Source: Pectinatus sottacetonis (GTDB taxonomy: Bacteria > Bacillota > Negativicutes > Selenomonadales > Selenomonadaceae). Taken from it: DNA of 64,000 nucleotides. A model generated the notes under the pieces. That model was not told the DNA's origin and searched no databases. It saw only the letters and a list, made by a program, of their open reading frames with translations. This document shows positions 8,389-17,880 of this stretch, piece after piece. Numbering within the stretch: the stretch's first letter is position 1; each line of letters opens with the position of its first letter. The DNA is taken from the NCBI RefSeq assembly GCF_015732155.1, contig NZ_WIQK01000001.1, forward strand, positions 873,501-937,500, written 5' to 3'. Made by a program: the position numbers and the translations under genes.

Positions 8389-8772
8389 TTATTTTTCAGC
8401 AGCAATAACTTCTATTTCTACTAAAGCATCCTTTGGTAGTGCTGCTGCCTGAAAAGCGGAACGAGCCGGACATTCTTGGGAAAAAAATTCTGCATAAACT
8501 TCATTCATTGCAGTAAAATCAGCTATATTTTTCAATAGTACTGTTGTTTTTACTACATCAGCCAAAGATATTCCTTCAGACTCTAAAATATATTTTATGT
8601 TCAATAAAGATTGTTTGGTCTGCTTTTCTATAGTATCTCCGGCAAATTTTCCTGTAGCAGGATCTATTGGCAATTGTCCTGAAATGAAGATAAATCCATT
8701 TGCTTTTGTTCCCTGAGAATAAGGGCCTATAGCCCCCGGGGCTTTATTTGTTGATAATATTGTCTTATGCAT
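8389..8772 (-). CDS. ridA: RidA-family enamine/imine deaminase
   Basis: RidA hydrolyses reactive 2-aminoacrylate and related imines produced by PLP enzymes. The 127-residue length, GPYSQG near residue 16, ISGQLPIDPATG, and the substrate-binding arginine R104 in CPARSAFQ with EIEVIA near the end are all canonical. It overlaps the upstream C-S lyase gene by 8 bp. This fits a role in cleaning up the aminoacrylate that such a lyase makes. Confidence 0.93.
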   Translation of the reverse strand: MHKTILSTNKAPGAIGPYSQGTKANGFIFISGQLPIDPATGKFAGDTIEKQTKQSLLNIKYILESEGISLADVVKTTVLLKNIADFTAMNEVYAEFFSQECPARSAFQAAALPKDALVEIEVIAAEK

Positions 8773-9955
8773 TATCCATACCTTCTTTTGTTAAATTTTG
8801 TACTGCATCTGCCATTCGCTTTAGAGCTTCCTGCAACTGACTTTTGGGGCAGGCGATATTAAAACGCATAAATTTATCTCCCCCTGGACCGAATGTGTTC
8901 CCATCATTCAAGGCAACTTTTGCTTTTTTCAAGAAAAACTCCATTAATTTATCATGTTCCATATGCAAATCTCTGCAATCCAGCCAAAGTAAATATGTTG
9001 CCTGTACCTGTCCTAATTTTATCTGTGGTATATTTTCTTTTAAAAAGACCTGTGTATACTCTAAATTGTTTTGGAGATATTCCATTAATTGGTCTGCATA
9101 ATATCCACATTCAGTATAAGCAGTTTGAACAGCCAGTGTTCCAAAAATATTACGTCCAAATGCTTTCAAATTTTCTAATTCACTGTAAAATCTATCATGG
9201 TTATTACGGTTTGGGATAATAACAGCTCCCGTACGAAATCCCGCTATGTTAAAAGTTTTGCTGGGATTTATGCACACTATACTATTATCTGCTGCTGATT
9301 GGGAAATACTGCCAAATGGAATATGCGTAAACCCTTTATAAATAATATCAGAATGAATTTCATCAGATACGACAAATACATGATTTTTTATACACAGGTC
9401 GTTTATTTTTTCCAATTCTTTTCTTGTAAAACATCGGCCTGTTGGATTATGTGGATTGCATAAAAGAAACATTGTAGTACGCGGTTTTGCTAATTTTTCT
9501 GCTAAATCTTTCCAATTTATTGACCAAGAACCATCTGTATTTTCAATTAAAAGGTTTGGCATAATATATCTTCCATTATGGGGAATAACTTGATGAAACG
9601 GATGATAGGCTGGCATTTGCACCAGTATATTATCCCCGGGATTTGTAAAAGCTTTCATAGCGTAAACAATTGCCGGAACTACAGCTGGTGTATATTCTAC
9701 CCAGCCTTGCTGTACATCCCAGCCAAAGCGGCATTTCTGCCAATGGCAGACTGCTTTTTCATAGCTTCTGTCAATGCAGGGATAGCCATAAATTTCGTGT
9801 TCTGCCCGCTTTTTTACAGCTTTGATAATTGGTTCCGGACATTTAAAATCAGTATCTGCTATCCACATAGGAATGACATCTTCTCCATATGTATCCCATT
9901 TTTTACATTGTGTATGCTTTCTATCTATAACTGCGTCAAAATTGTGATATAACAT
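8765..9955 (-). CDS. patB: MalY/PatB-type PLP-dependent cystathionine beta-lyase / aminotransferase
   Basis: A 396-residue fold-type I PLP enzyme. Visible motifs are the N-terminal MWIADTDFKCPEPI, NPHNPTGR, SDEIHSDIIY, and the PLP lysine in NPSKTFNIAGFRTG. Family members cleave C-S bonds of cystathionine or cysteine to pyruvate, ammonia and a thiol, and some act mainly as regulators. Coupling to ridA (8-bp overlap) and dcuC supports a catabolic amino-acid lyase. The exact substrate cannot be read from the sequence. Confidence 0.88.
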   Translation of the reverse strand: MLYHNFDAVIDRKHTQCKKWDTYGEDVIPMWIADTDFKCPEPIIKAVKKRAEHEIYGYPCIDRSYEKAVCHWQKCRFGWDVQQGWVEYTPAVVPAIVYAMKAFTNPGDNILVQMPAYHPFHQVIPHNGRYIMPNLLIENTDGSWSINWKDLAEKLAKPRTTMFLLCNPHNPTGRCFTRKELEKINDLCIKNHVFVVSDEIHSDIIYKGFTHIPFGSISQSAADNSIVCINPSKTFNIAGFRTGAVIIPNRNNHDRFYSELENLKAFGRNIFGTLAVQTAYTECGYYADQLMEYLQNNLEYTQVFLKENIPQIKLGQVQATYLLWLDCRDLHMEHDKLMEFFLKKAKVALNDGNTFGPGGDKFMRFNIACPKSQLQEALKRMADAVQNLTKEGMDNA

Positions 9956-9988
9956 AACTTTTTCTCCTTTATATACTTACATATATTC

Positions 9989-11344
9989 TCAAAAATTTAT
10001 GAACAGGAATATTATATTGATAATGGCCGCTACAGCCATAGGTATGCAGGTGCGTTTTACAACTTGTATAGGATTTACATCAGCTACACCAGAAATAGCA
10101 ACAATTGCTGCTGTTATAGGTGAACAAACACGACCAAAACTCGTCATTATCTGCATAGGTAAAATAAGATTCAAACTGGAAATCCCTACTGATTCTGCAA
10201 TTTTAGGCGCCAAAGCCGCAAAAGAAAAGAACGCTGCATTACCGCTCCCCATTAAAAAGGCACATATAGCAATAGCTATACAGAAGAAAATTATTAAAAC
10301 ATAAATATTTAATCCCAAATGCTGTAAACTACCTGTAAGAGCATTTACTGCCCCAATTTTTACTAAGCCATTAGCAAAAACTTCGCCTGATACAATCAGG
10401 GATATTACAATTGCGAAACTTTTTCCCATACCATCAAACATATGTTTTAATCCACATAATGTAAAATGCAAACTTTTCGTTCTAGCTAGCTCAAAAATCA
10501 TGGCAATAAATGTACTCAAAAACATAGCTGTGACTACATTAATTTTTATGGGACTCTTGAACAGCGGACTAAATCCCAAAATAAAGATCATCGGGATAAT
10601 TGGTAAAACAGCATAAATCAGAGGTGGTCTTTCGGTGTTTTCTTTTACGCTCATTACTTCTATATCAGGGACATAACCTTCTTTTTTATCCCACCACCGC
10701 TGTACAAAAAAATGTACTATTCCTAAAATCAGTGTTGTTGTTATGAAAATAGGGAACTGCCATTTGACAAAATATACTGCCGGATTCAAACCTGTAATAT
10801 TAGCAGCCAATATAGCATTACCGCTCCCCGGCCCAACATCCATGTACTGCGCGCAGCCTATTACTCCTAATGCAGATAATTTGCTAATGCCTGCCCTGAT
10901 AAAAATAGGATACATAGTTACCATAAGAAGCAACCCCAAACCGGCATGACTTGGTATAAATATTACCAAAAACTGACTTATAAAAAAACCCATGACCAAA
11001 AGAATATATGGTGACTTTATTTTTTTTATAGGTGCGGCCACTACAGCAAATAAAGATTTACCGGCGCCAACATAATCCATATACTTGGCAAATCCGGCAA
11101 TCGACATGATTGTTAAACCCAGCCCTGCAACCCGCTTACTCATTAAAACCTGAATCATCGTAAAAATATCCAAAATGGCAGATCCTGACGATACCTTAGC
11201 TGATAAAATCATAGTTCCATTAACAAATACAGCACATATTAATAAAATAATACCGGCTAATAAAAGCACCGCTTGAGGATAATGCTTTTTTACAATCATA
11301 TAGATTACCCACATAATAACGAGAATTGACACCAGTGAACTCAT
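9989..11344 (-). CDS. dcuC: DcuC-family C4-dicarboxylate / amino-acid anaerobic carrier
   Basis: A 451-residue integral membrane protein with about 12 hydrophobic segments. The conserved motifs FIPSHAGLGLLL, CAQYMDVGPGSGNA and LPMQIMTSFGRVCSP are typical of the DcuC/YfcC carriers of anaerobes. The best-known member exchanges or exports succinate. Here, placement with a C-S lyase, RidA and a DauR-like regulator suggests import of an amino acid or dicarboxylate feeding that pathway (inference). GAGGGGATTAT precedes the ATG. It is the first gene of the dcuC-patB-ridA operon. Confidence 0.87.
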   Translation of the reverse strand: MSSLVSILVIMWVIYMIVKKHYPQAVLLLAGIILLICAVFVNGTMILSAKVSSGSAILDIFTMIQVLMSKRVAGLGLTIMSIAGFAKYMDYVGAGKSLFAVVAAPIKKIKSPYILLVMGFFISQFLVIFIPSHAGLGLLLMVTMYPIFIRAGISKLSALGVIGCAQYMDVGPGSGNAILAANITGLNPAVYFVKWQFPIFITTTLILGIVHFFVQRWWDKKEGYVPDIEVMSVKENTERPPLIYAVLPIIPMIFILGFSPLFKSPIKINVVTAMFLSTFIAMIFELARTKSLHFTLCGLKHMFDGMGKSFAIVISLIVSGEVFANGLVKIGAVNALTGSLQHLGLNIYVLIIFFCIAIAICAFLMGSGNAAFFSFAALAPKIAESVGISSLNLILPMQIMTSFGRVCSPITAAIVAISGVADVNPIQVVKRTCIPMAVAAIINIIFLFINF

Positions 11345-11572
11345 ATAATCCCCTCTTTTACAATTATATTATATAGATAATAATTTATCATTATTCATAT
11401 AATAAATTATTATCACAAGCAAGCAAAACTATCCTTAAAACACAAAAAAGCAACAAAAAAAGACACTGATATCAATCCATCAGCGCCCTTGCTGTATCTT
11501 TGTATGCCTATATATTACGCAATAATATTTTATTTGTCAAGATTAATATTTTATTTTGGCAAATTTTATACT

Positions 11573-12235
11573 TCATTTTTCTATGTGGCGTTTTATACGG
11601 TTCAAATATCTATAAAGTGTCGGTTCAGATATGCTTAGCTTTTCTGCTAATACACTAACACTGCCGCGTAATAAGAAAAATCCGTCATTATATAGATCTC
11701 TGACCAGATTCAAGCGATCATCAACTGACATCTGACTTCCCATGTTGGTATATTGTTCAAATCGTGACGTTATCATATTCTTTATCAAATCATCAACTGA
11801 ACCTTCCAGATTTTCCATTATGTCATCTTTTAATGTTTTTTTGTCTTCATAATTCACAAAGGAAATTTCATTATCTATAATTTTTTTAAAATCTATCAAT
11901 GGTGTAATATCAACATTGATGCAAAGTACACCAATTATTTTTTTTGTCTTATCATAAATAAAATAACTTGATGACCGACATGTTTTATTACCCGTTTTCC
12001 CCTTATAATTAGTTATAAAAGTTATATGTTCTTTTTTGCCTTTTTTTAAAATCTTAAGCAATAGATCCGTAATAGGCCCCCCGATTTTACGCCCGCTTAT
12101 ATCCCCATTAGCTATTGCTATAATGGATTTCTCCGGGACCGTTAAATCATGAAGCACCACTTCATATCTGTTTCCTAGCGATTTACCCAAAAAATCGACT
12201 AACGTAATATACTGTTTTAAATCCTCCACGCACAT
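11573..12235 (-). CDS. YheO/DauR-like transcriptional regulator (PAS + HTH)
   Basis: A 220-residue regulator with an N-terminal YheO-type PAS-like domain. Family marks are NRYEVVLHDLTVPEKSIIAI, ANGDISGRKIGGPITDLLL and IGVLCINVDITPL. The C-terminal helix-turn-helix is SVSVLAEKLSISEPTLYRYL. DauR proteins control D-amino-acid catabolism in other bacteria. It lies 230 bp upstream of dcuC-patB-ridA on the same strand and is the likely controller of that operon (inferred from position). The ligand is unknown. Confidence 0.85.
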   Translation of the reverse strand: MCVEDLKQYITLVDFLGKSLGNRYEVVLHDLTVPEKSIIAIANGDISGRKIGGPITDLLLKILKKGKKEHITFITNYKGKTGNKTCRSSSYFIYDKTKKIIGVLCINVDITPLIDFKKIIDNEISFVNYEDKKTLKDDIMENLEGSVDDLIKNMITSRFEQYTNMGSQMSVDDRLNLVRDLYNDGFFLLRGSVSVLAEKLSISEPTLYRYLNRIKRHIEK

Positions 12236-12370
12236 AACCTCTTTTATAGTTAATTTATCTTCTATGAGTTATTTTTTTCCTTGTGTATTTTCCTGATAAA
12301 GCAAAACTTCTAAATAATAAATATAATTTTATATAACATTGCCATATAAGTCAATTCTTGCCTAGATGCC

Positions 12371-12406
12371 AAAAATACCACTGTTCAGTGAATGAACAGT
12401 GGTATT
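12371..12406 (-). terminator. Terminator of the ascorbate-like PTS operon
   Basis: A 13-bp perfect stem (ATACCACTGTTCA / TGAACAGTGGTAT) is followed on the minus strand by TTTTT. It sits 35 bp beyond the stop of the PRD regulator gene. Confidence 0.85.
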
Positions 12407-12440
12407 AAAGTACAAGCTTAATAATATTTAATATTTTTTA

Positions 12441-14477
12441 CTATTGTTTTATTTCAAAGCACTGGGAAATTTCGTCATATGATTTTACTTTTAACAGCTT
12501 TTTAATGTTGTTTTCGTTTTCAAAAAAACGCATAAGTTCTTTTAATGCCTGAGAATGATAAACAGCATCTGCCCCTGCAAGTGTGATAATAACTTTAATT
12601 GATTTATTACCGGTAAAAACCAGTGGACTTTTTAAAGTTATAAGACTAAACGATGTCTTTATCACACCATCTTCCGGTTTCGCATGGGGCATAATGACCC
12701 CTGGATACAGCATCATATAGCTGCCCATTTTTTCTACATTATTAAGTACAGCTTTAATATAGTTCTTGGCAATACAGCCCGCGCTAAACAGCAATTTACT
12801 TCCAAGTTCAACTGTTTCCCGCCAGTTTGTCCCTTGATAGCCCAGTATTGCACAGTTTTTATCTAAAAGCTCTATAAAAGAAGGATAGCTTTTTTCTTTT
12901 CCCATAAAAAGATGCGCCATATCTTTTTGCAGGAGTTTTTCATCAACTGTTGGACAATATTTTCTAGCTACTGCCAATACTTCATCCAGTTTAGGAATAT
13001 ATAGCGATTTTTGTTCTTCCCTGACATATTGGGAAAAGAAAATACTAAGTTCACTAATATTTTTTTCGGTCAAAAATGGTTGTACGAGGATACATTTTAT
13101 ATTAATTGACTTCAGCGGTACTGTAGTAATTACCAAATCTACATCATTATTTGCAATCACCTCATATGCATTATGCAGGGATACTGTTGCCACAGTAGTA
13201 AAGTCAAAAATACTTTGCAGCTTCATAAGCACATATTTTGATGTTCCTATTCCTGTAGCACAGACCAAAAGGACTTTTGCTTTTCTTTCCTTTTTATTCT
13301 GCATACGTTCTTTGGCTGTCATAAAATGAATACAAATATAGCCGCATTCTTCTTCACTGAATACTATATGCCAGTCTTTTTCTAAAAAAACCACAGCATT
13401 TTGCACACAATTAAACAGCCGTGGATAAGTTTGCTTAATCTGCTGCAATATAGGATTATTAATTTTAATGTTACGGCGGGTCCTGTAGATTGATGAATGA
13501 ATATGCTGAAGCAGGTTTTCATATAAAGCTTCATCTTTTTCAAAAGCGGTGCCATAGTCATTTGCCACTTTTCCTATCAGAGTCAATACAATCATTTGTT
13601 GATAAAAATCATTTTCATCTTTTTCCCAAAAAAGATTGCTTCCCAGCAAATGTATTGTAATATAACCTATTTCACTCCGGGGAATTTTTACATTAAATGA
13701 TTCCTCCAAGTGCTTTGCAATCCCTGCTGCAATAGCAAATTCAGGTGTATTCAACAAATTTCTCAGCTCAGCAGTTTCCATCACTATATCTTTTCCCATG
13801 CGTATTCTCTTTATCGCAATCGCCAAATGAATTACTAAATTATTAAAAGCATCATCGGAAAGTGTATTCTGGAGCTGTTTTTCTGCTTCCCTGACAAAAT
13901 TTTGTATCTGAAGAATAGAAACGTCATTAAATAATTTTAGAAATTCCTGATTATTCATTCCCAAATAAGCAAAAAGTGTTTTTGAGGCAATTTTCCGCAG
14001 TTTTTGCTCTTTGCCTGCAAGACGTATTCCCTTGCTTTTTATTGTTTCAACATACTCTGTCTGTGTATTGATCCGACATTTAAGTTCATGGATATCGTTC
14101 TGCAATGTAGTTTTACTGACATTCAAATACTCTGATAGATACTGTATTGTAATATAATTTTTTTCGCCTAAAAGTTTGCAAAAAATATATACTAGCCGTT
14201 CTTCCTGTGAAAACACATAAGTATATGTATCTATCTCTTTGACTGTTTCACGTAATTTTCTCCGAATATCTTTTTCTACCGCAAAAGATATTCCTTCACT
14301 CTGCTTTCTTATCAAAGCTGGATATTTATTATCTCTCAAGTATTCATCAATATTATCTAAATCATACCGTATAGTCCTGTCACTAACACCAAAAGCATCT
14401 TTTAAGGTTGCAATTTTTATAGGCTGGCAACTGTGTAAAATTCTATGAAAAATTTGCATACACCGTTTGTTCAGCAT
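12441..14477 (-). CDS. PRD-containing transcriptional activator with EIIB and EIIA domains (MtlR/BglG-type)
   Basis: A 678-residue PTS-controlled regulator. It has an N-terminal winged HTH (KIATLKDAFGVSDRTIRYDL), a second Mga-like HTH (YLSEYLNVSKTTLQNDIH), two PRDs between about residues 170 and 390, an EIIB-like domain with the phosphocysteine in LLVCATGIGTSKYVL, and a C-terminal EIIA domain with the histidine in GVIMPHAKPEDG. Proteins of this build sense sugar transport by phosphorylation and activate the adjacent PTS genes. It lies just downstream of the EIIC gene at the operon end. The EIIA domain resembles the separate EIIA at 16285. Confidence 0.9.
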   Translation of the reverse strand: MLNKRCMQIFHRILHSCQPIKIATLKDAFGVSDRTIRYDLDNIDEYLRDNKYPALIRKQSEGISFAVEKDIRRKLRETVKEIDTYTYVFSQEERLVYIFCKLLGEKNYITIQYLSEYLNVSKTTLQNDIHELKCRINTQTEYVETIKSKGIRLAGKEQKLRKIASKTLFAYLGMNNQEFLKLFNDVSILQIQNFVREAEKQLQNTLSDDAFNNLVIHLAIAIKRIRMGKDIVMETAELRNLLNTPEFAIAAGIAKHLEESFNVKIPRSEIGYITIHLLGSNLFWEKDENDFYQQMIVLTLIGKVANDYGTAFEKDEALYENLLQHIHSSIYRTRRNIKINNPILQQIKQTYPRLFNCVQNAVVFLEKDWHIVFSEEECGYICIHFMTAKERMQNKKERKAKVLLVCATGIGTSKYVLMKLQSIFDFTTVATVSLHNAYEVIANNDVDLVITTVPLKSINIKCILVQPFLTEKNISELSIFFSQYVREEQKSLYIPKLDEVLAVARKYCPTVDEKLLQKDMAHLFMGKEKSYPSFIELLDKNCAILGYQGTNWRETVELGSKLLFSAGCIAKNYIKAVLNNVEKMGSYMMLYPGVIMPHAKPEDGVIKTSFSLITLKSPLVFTGNKSIKVIITLAGADAVYHSQALKELMRFFENENNIKKLLKVKSYDEISQCFEIKQ

Positions 14478-14544
14478 AATAAAACCACCATTTCTTAAAA
14501 TAAGGATACTGTCACATTATAATTTCGACTTCACAAATATGCAG

Positions 14545-14574
14545 TTCCTCCTGTCTTTCTAAAAACAGGAGGAA
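14545..14574. repeat. Hairpin between EIIC and regulator genes
   Basis: TTCCTCCTGT and ACAGGAGGAA form a perfect 10-bp stem in the gap between the EIIC stop and the regulator start. Neither side has a good T tail. It may be a processing or stability element, or an attenuator that lowers expression of the downstream regulator. Confidence 0.5.
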
Positions 14575-14625
14575 ACAGCATTGCTTATTTATAAATAATT
14601 TTTTATATTTAACAGCATCTTTTAT

Positions 14626-15993
14626 TCACTCTTCGTCTGGATTGTTAATTACTCTATTCTTTGTCCTTATGAAATTCGGCAGTAAAAGTGCCAGTACAAA
14701 AATACCAATAATTGCAAAAACACCTGCTTGACCAAAATGTACAGAAAGTTCTCCAATTACTATACCTAAAACACCAAAGTCAAAATCTCCAAATGTAGTA
14801 TTTTGAAATCCTAACGCTCCCAATACAGGAAGTAAAAGTGCCGGAGCAAATGTTATCAAAAGACCATTAGTAAATGCACCCAGAACAGCCCCTCTTTTAC
14901 CACCAGTTGCATTGCCAAAAATACCCGCAGTAGCACCACAGAAGAAATGCGGCACCAGTCCGGGAATAATTAATACTCCTCCTATCCCGCCAAGTATCAA
15001 CATGCCCAGCACACCGCCTACAAATGAAGCAACAAAGCCAAGGACAACAGCAGTAGGTGCATACGTAAAAAACACTGCGCAGTCAACTGCCGGAACTGCT
15101 GAAGGAATAACTTTAGTTGCTATGCCTTCAAATGCCGGAATAAGGTCTCCTAAAATCATCCGAACACCTGAATAAACAATTGTTACACCGACAGCAAATT
15201 TAAGTCCTGATATTATTGCAAATAATATGGGCGACATGCCATCTGATATAGTTGATACATAAGCTGGTCCTGCTGCAATTGCTGAAATCAAGTAGAAAAC
15301 CATCATTGTCAATCCTGTGGAAACTGTTGTATCACGTAAAAATCCCCATTTTTCTGGTATTTCTATTTTTTCTGTACTATCTTCCGGTGATCCGACTTTA
15401 GAACCGACCCATGCTGAAATATAATATGCCAAACTACCAAAATGTCCCATGGCGATGCCATCATGATCAGTTACTTTATTTGTATATTTCTGCCCAATAG
15501 CTGGAGAAATAGAACTCCATGCTCCCAACAAAAAACCACCGCAAAGAATAAGCTCTGTCCCTTTCATTCCCGCTGTTCCCAAAACAGCAGACAGTAAACA
15601 TGCCATAAAGAAACTGTGATGCCCCGTCAAAAATACATATTTGTATTTAGTAAATCTGGCAATCAGCAGATTTACTATAAGTCCTACAACAAGAATCGAC
15701 ATTGTTTCAACGCCCAAAAGTTTTTGTGCCACAGATACTATTGCTTCGTTATTGGGCACGACACCGGTAATATGAAATCCCTTTTGGATCATTTTCCCTA
15801 AAGGATCTAAATTACTTACAATAAAATTAGCTCCAGCGCCAAGCATTAAATATCCTAAAATAGGTTTTAACGTTCCTGTCATTATCTTATAAAATGGTTT
15901 TCGCAATGCAATTAATCCAACACAGGACACAATTCCTAATAATAATGCCGGCTGCTGTAATACATCGCGCAAAAATTCCAGAATTTCTATCAT
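14626..15993 (-). CDS. PTS EIIC, ascorbate (UlaA/SgaT) family
   Basis: A 455-residue membrane transporter subunit. ALRKPFYKIMTGTLKPILGY, LGAGANFIVSNLDPLG, FLTGHHSFFMACLL and FFCGATAGIFGNATGGKRGA are typical of the UlaA fold. It transports the sugar while EIIB phosphorylates it. The Ula family imports L-ascorbate in known cases. This operon has a transaldolase rather than the Ula decarboxylase/epimerase genes, so the substrate may be a different pentitol or keto-sugar. The gene follows EIIB by 10 bp. Confidence 0.88.
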   Translation of the reverse strand: MIEILEFLRDVLQQPALLLGIVSCVGLIALRKPFYKIMTGTLKPILGYLMLGAGANFIVSNLDPLGKMIQKGFHITGVVPNNEAIVSVAQKLLGVETMSILVVGLIVNLLIARFTKYKYVFLTGHHSFFMACLLSAVLGTAGMKGTELILCGGFLLGAWSSISPAIGQKYTNKVTDHDGIAMGHFGSLAYYISAWVGSKVGSPEDSTEKIEIPEKWGFLRDTTVSTGLTMMVFYLISAIAAGPAYVSTISDGMSPILFAIISGLKFAVGVTIVYSGVRMILGDLIPAFEGIATKVIPSAVPAVDCAVFFTYAPTAVVLGFVASFVGGVLGMLILGGIGGVLIIPGLVPHFFCGATAGIFGNATGGKRGAVLGAFTNGLLITFAPALLLPVLGALGFQNTTFGDFDFGVLGIVIGELSVHFGQAGVFAIIGIFVLALLLPNFIRTKNRVINNPDEE

Positions 15994-16003
15994 ATGAATT
16001 CTC

Positions 16004-16288
16004 CTATCTTTGTTGTTTAATTTGTATTGCTTTTATAATATCAAGAACATCTTCTCTTATCTTCTTTTTATTAACATAACTTCTAATTGCCACAACACGC
16101 TTATTTTCAAACTGTTGTGCCAATTCTTTTATTGTTACTATAAGATCGGGATTTTTGCCTTGTGCTGAATTGAAGTCGCTTGATTCTACTTGTGCATCAA
16201 TATTTTCTTCTTTACAAATTTCTTCTATTTTCATAGCCAGCATAAGACTACTTCCAATGCCATTGCCGCATACGGTTAATATCTTCAT
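16004..16288 (-). CDS. PTS EIIB, ascorbate/lactose-type
   Basis: A 94-residue cytosolic phosphocarrier. The phosphorylated cysteine is C7 in ILTVCGNGIGSSL, the P-loop-like signature of UlaB-type EIIB proteins. It passes phosphate from EIIA to the sugar during import by the adjacent EIIC. Its start overlaps the end of the EIIA gene by 4 bp. Confidence 0.92.
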   Translation of the reverse strand: MKILTVCGNGIGSSLMLAMKIEEICKEENIDAQVESSDFNSAQGKNPDLIVTIKELAQQFENKRVVAIRSYVNKKKIREDVLDIIKAIQIKQQR

Positions 16289-16749
16289 TTGTTTTCTCCT
16301 TTACAGGCTTTCTGATGAATATAGTTTATGATAGCATTTTTTTCCATACCACCACGCACCTGTTTTAAAAAAAATTCATCTTCAATAAGTTCCATAAGTT
16401 CTGACAAAACATTAATATGTGTATTCTTATCTGTAGCACACAAAAAAACAAGAATATCAACTGGATCATATTCCTTATTGCCAAAAGCAACAGGTTCTTT
16501 TAAATGCACTAGTCCTAATCCAATCTTTTTTACGCCAAATTCAGGACGGGCATGTGGCATAGCCAATCCCGGCGCAATCACAATATATTGTCCCATTTTG
16601 CGAATATTTTCTATCATAGCTTCAATATATGCTCTGCCCGTATTCCCTGCTTTTACAAACATTTCTCCACCATAACGTACTGCTTCTTCCCAGTTTTTAG
16701 CTTTCACATTAACGGCTACAGTAGTTGAATTGAATAATTTTTCAATCAT
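16285..16749 (-). CDS. PTS EIIA, fructose/mannitol-fold (UlaC-like)
   Basis: A 154-residue phosphocarrier with the active histidine H66 in APGLAMPHARPEFG. It accepts phosphate from HPr and passes it to EIIB. The sequence resembles the EIIA domain fused to the regulator at 12441, so transport and regulation probably share a phosphate flow. It follows the transaldolase gene by 29 bp. Confidence 0.92.
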   Translation of the reverse strand: MIEKLFNSTTVAVNVKAKNWEEAVRYGGEMFVKAGNTGRAYIEAMIENIRKMGQYIVIAPGLAMPHARPEFGVKKIGLGLVHLKEPVAFGNKEYDPVDILVFLCATDKNTHINVLSELMELIEDEFFLKQVRGGMEKNAIINYIHQKACKGENK

Positions 16750-16778
16750 TTCCCGACCACCTTAAAGAAATATTTTCC

Positions 16779-17498
16779 TCATAAAATTGAAAATCCCAGT
16801 TTAGAGGCATCTTCATAAAAACCACATACAGTTTCCAAAGAATATTCACTTAAATCTTTTCCATAATTAACTCTTTTGGTTAAAATATTATTTGGAACTG
16901 TTATTATACTGCAACCTGTTTCAACTGCCTCCAGAATATTATAAAATTCACGGCAGCTTGCCCAAAGCAGCTGTATCCTAGGCTTCTTTTTGCAAATGGC
17001 ACTGGCCTTTTTCATCAGATCTGCCGCATTGACCCCTGTATCAGCAATTCTTCCTGCAAATACCGATACAATATTTTCCGTATTACTATCCAGTGCATCA
17101 ACCACTTCCTGAACCTGTTTTAAGGTGAAAATGGCTGTAATATTTAAGTGGTACCCCTTTTCTGACAATTTTCTTATCAGCGGAACCGAAGATACCCCCT
17201 TAGTATTGGTAACTGGTATCTTTACATATACGTTGGGCGCCAAGCCCGCCAAAACATCTGCCTCCCTCTCCATTTTTTCAAATTTATCGGCAAAGACTTC
17301 AAAAGATACAGAACAATCTTTTATCTGCTTCAACACATTCTGGGCGAAAGTTTTATAATCAGAAACTCCCGCTTTTTTCATTAGGGAAGGATTCGTCGTA
17401 AATCCTTTAACTACTCCCGTCTTGTAAATTGCTAACATTTCCTTTAAATCTGCCCCATCAGCAAAAATTTTTATTGGCAGTTCTCTTAAATCTTTCAT
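16779..17498 (-). CDS. TalC/MipB-type transaldolase or fructose-6-phosphate aldolase
   Basis: A 239-residue class I aldolase of the short transaldolase family. It has the GFTTNPSLM signature at residues 32-40 and the Schiff-base lysine K93 in NVYVKIPVTN. IQLLWASCREFYNI and the C-terminal TVPNNIL segment fit the same family. It interconverts C3 units between sugar phosphates. As first gene of the PTS operon it probably acts on the imported sugar phosphate. Family members differ between transaldolase and F6P-aldolase activity, which cannot be decided here. Confidence 0.88.
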   Translation of the reverse strand: MKDLRELPIKIFADGADLKEMLAIYKTGVVKGFTTNPSLMKKAGVSDYKTFAQNVLKQIKDCSVSFEVFADKFEKMEREADVLAGLAPNVYVKIPVTNTKGVSSVPLIRKLSEKGYHLNITAIFTLKQVQEVVDALDSNTENIVSVFAGRIADTGVNAADLMKKASAICKKKPRIQLLWASCREFYNILEAVETGCSIITVPNNILTKRVNYGKDLSEYSLETVCGFYEDASKLGFSIL

Positions 17499-17880
17499 AG
17501 TAATCCTCCTTTATTTATTATAATTTCATTATAAAATTAAGAATATTTTGTGTAAACAGTAAATTCTTTCAAAAATCATTCGGCAAAAGTAATTCTAAAA
17601 CCACAAACAAAACAGCACTATATATGAAATTATTTCATATATAGTGCTGTTGAGATAAATTATAATTTGAATATTACTTTATTTACTGCCCAAGTTAGTT
17701 ATACTGTTAACTTTCTAATAAAACCATATATGTAAAAATATAATAATTCCTATAAATAAGCTTATTATATAATATATATGTGTAACGGTTATTAACAAAT
17801 TATTTATTTACTTTTTACGGAAATAATTAATAAGGCTGCCGCTGGAGTAAAAAATTACTTCATGTGCGACAACCCTGTAC
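17499..17880. other. Intergenic region between the two PTS operons
   Basis: It contains the perfect hairpin at 17611-17651. A weaker imperfect inverted repeat (aggctgccgc / tgtgcgacaacc) lies at about 17833-17871. No gene was found. The upstream promoter of the transaldolase operon should be here but no convincing box was seen. Confidence 0.5.
17611..17651 (-). terminator. Terminator of the fructose-like PTS operon
   Basis: AACAGCACTATATATGAAA and its exact complement form a 19-bp stem with a 3-nt loop. TTTTGTTTGTGG follows on the minus strand. It could also be an operator for the transaldolase operon, since it is a perfect palindrome. Confidence 0.7.

Noticed and set aside
17611..17651. Perfect palindrome as a phage or integron attachment site
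   Set aside because: Position right after an operon end and a T-rich tail on the minus strand fit a terminator better. No integrase is nearby.
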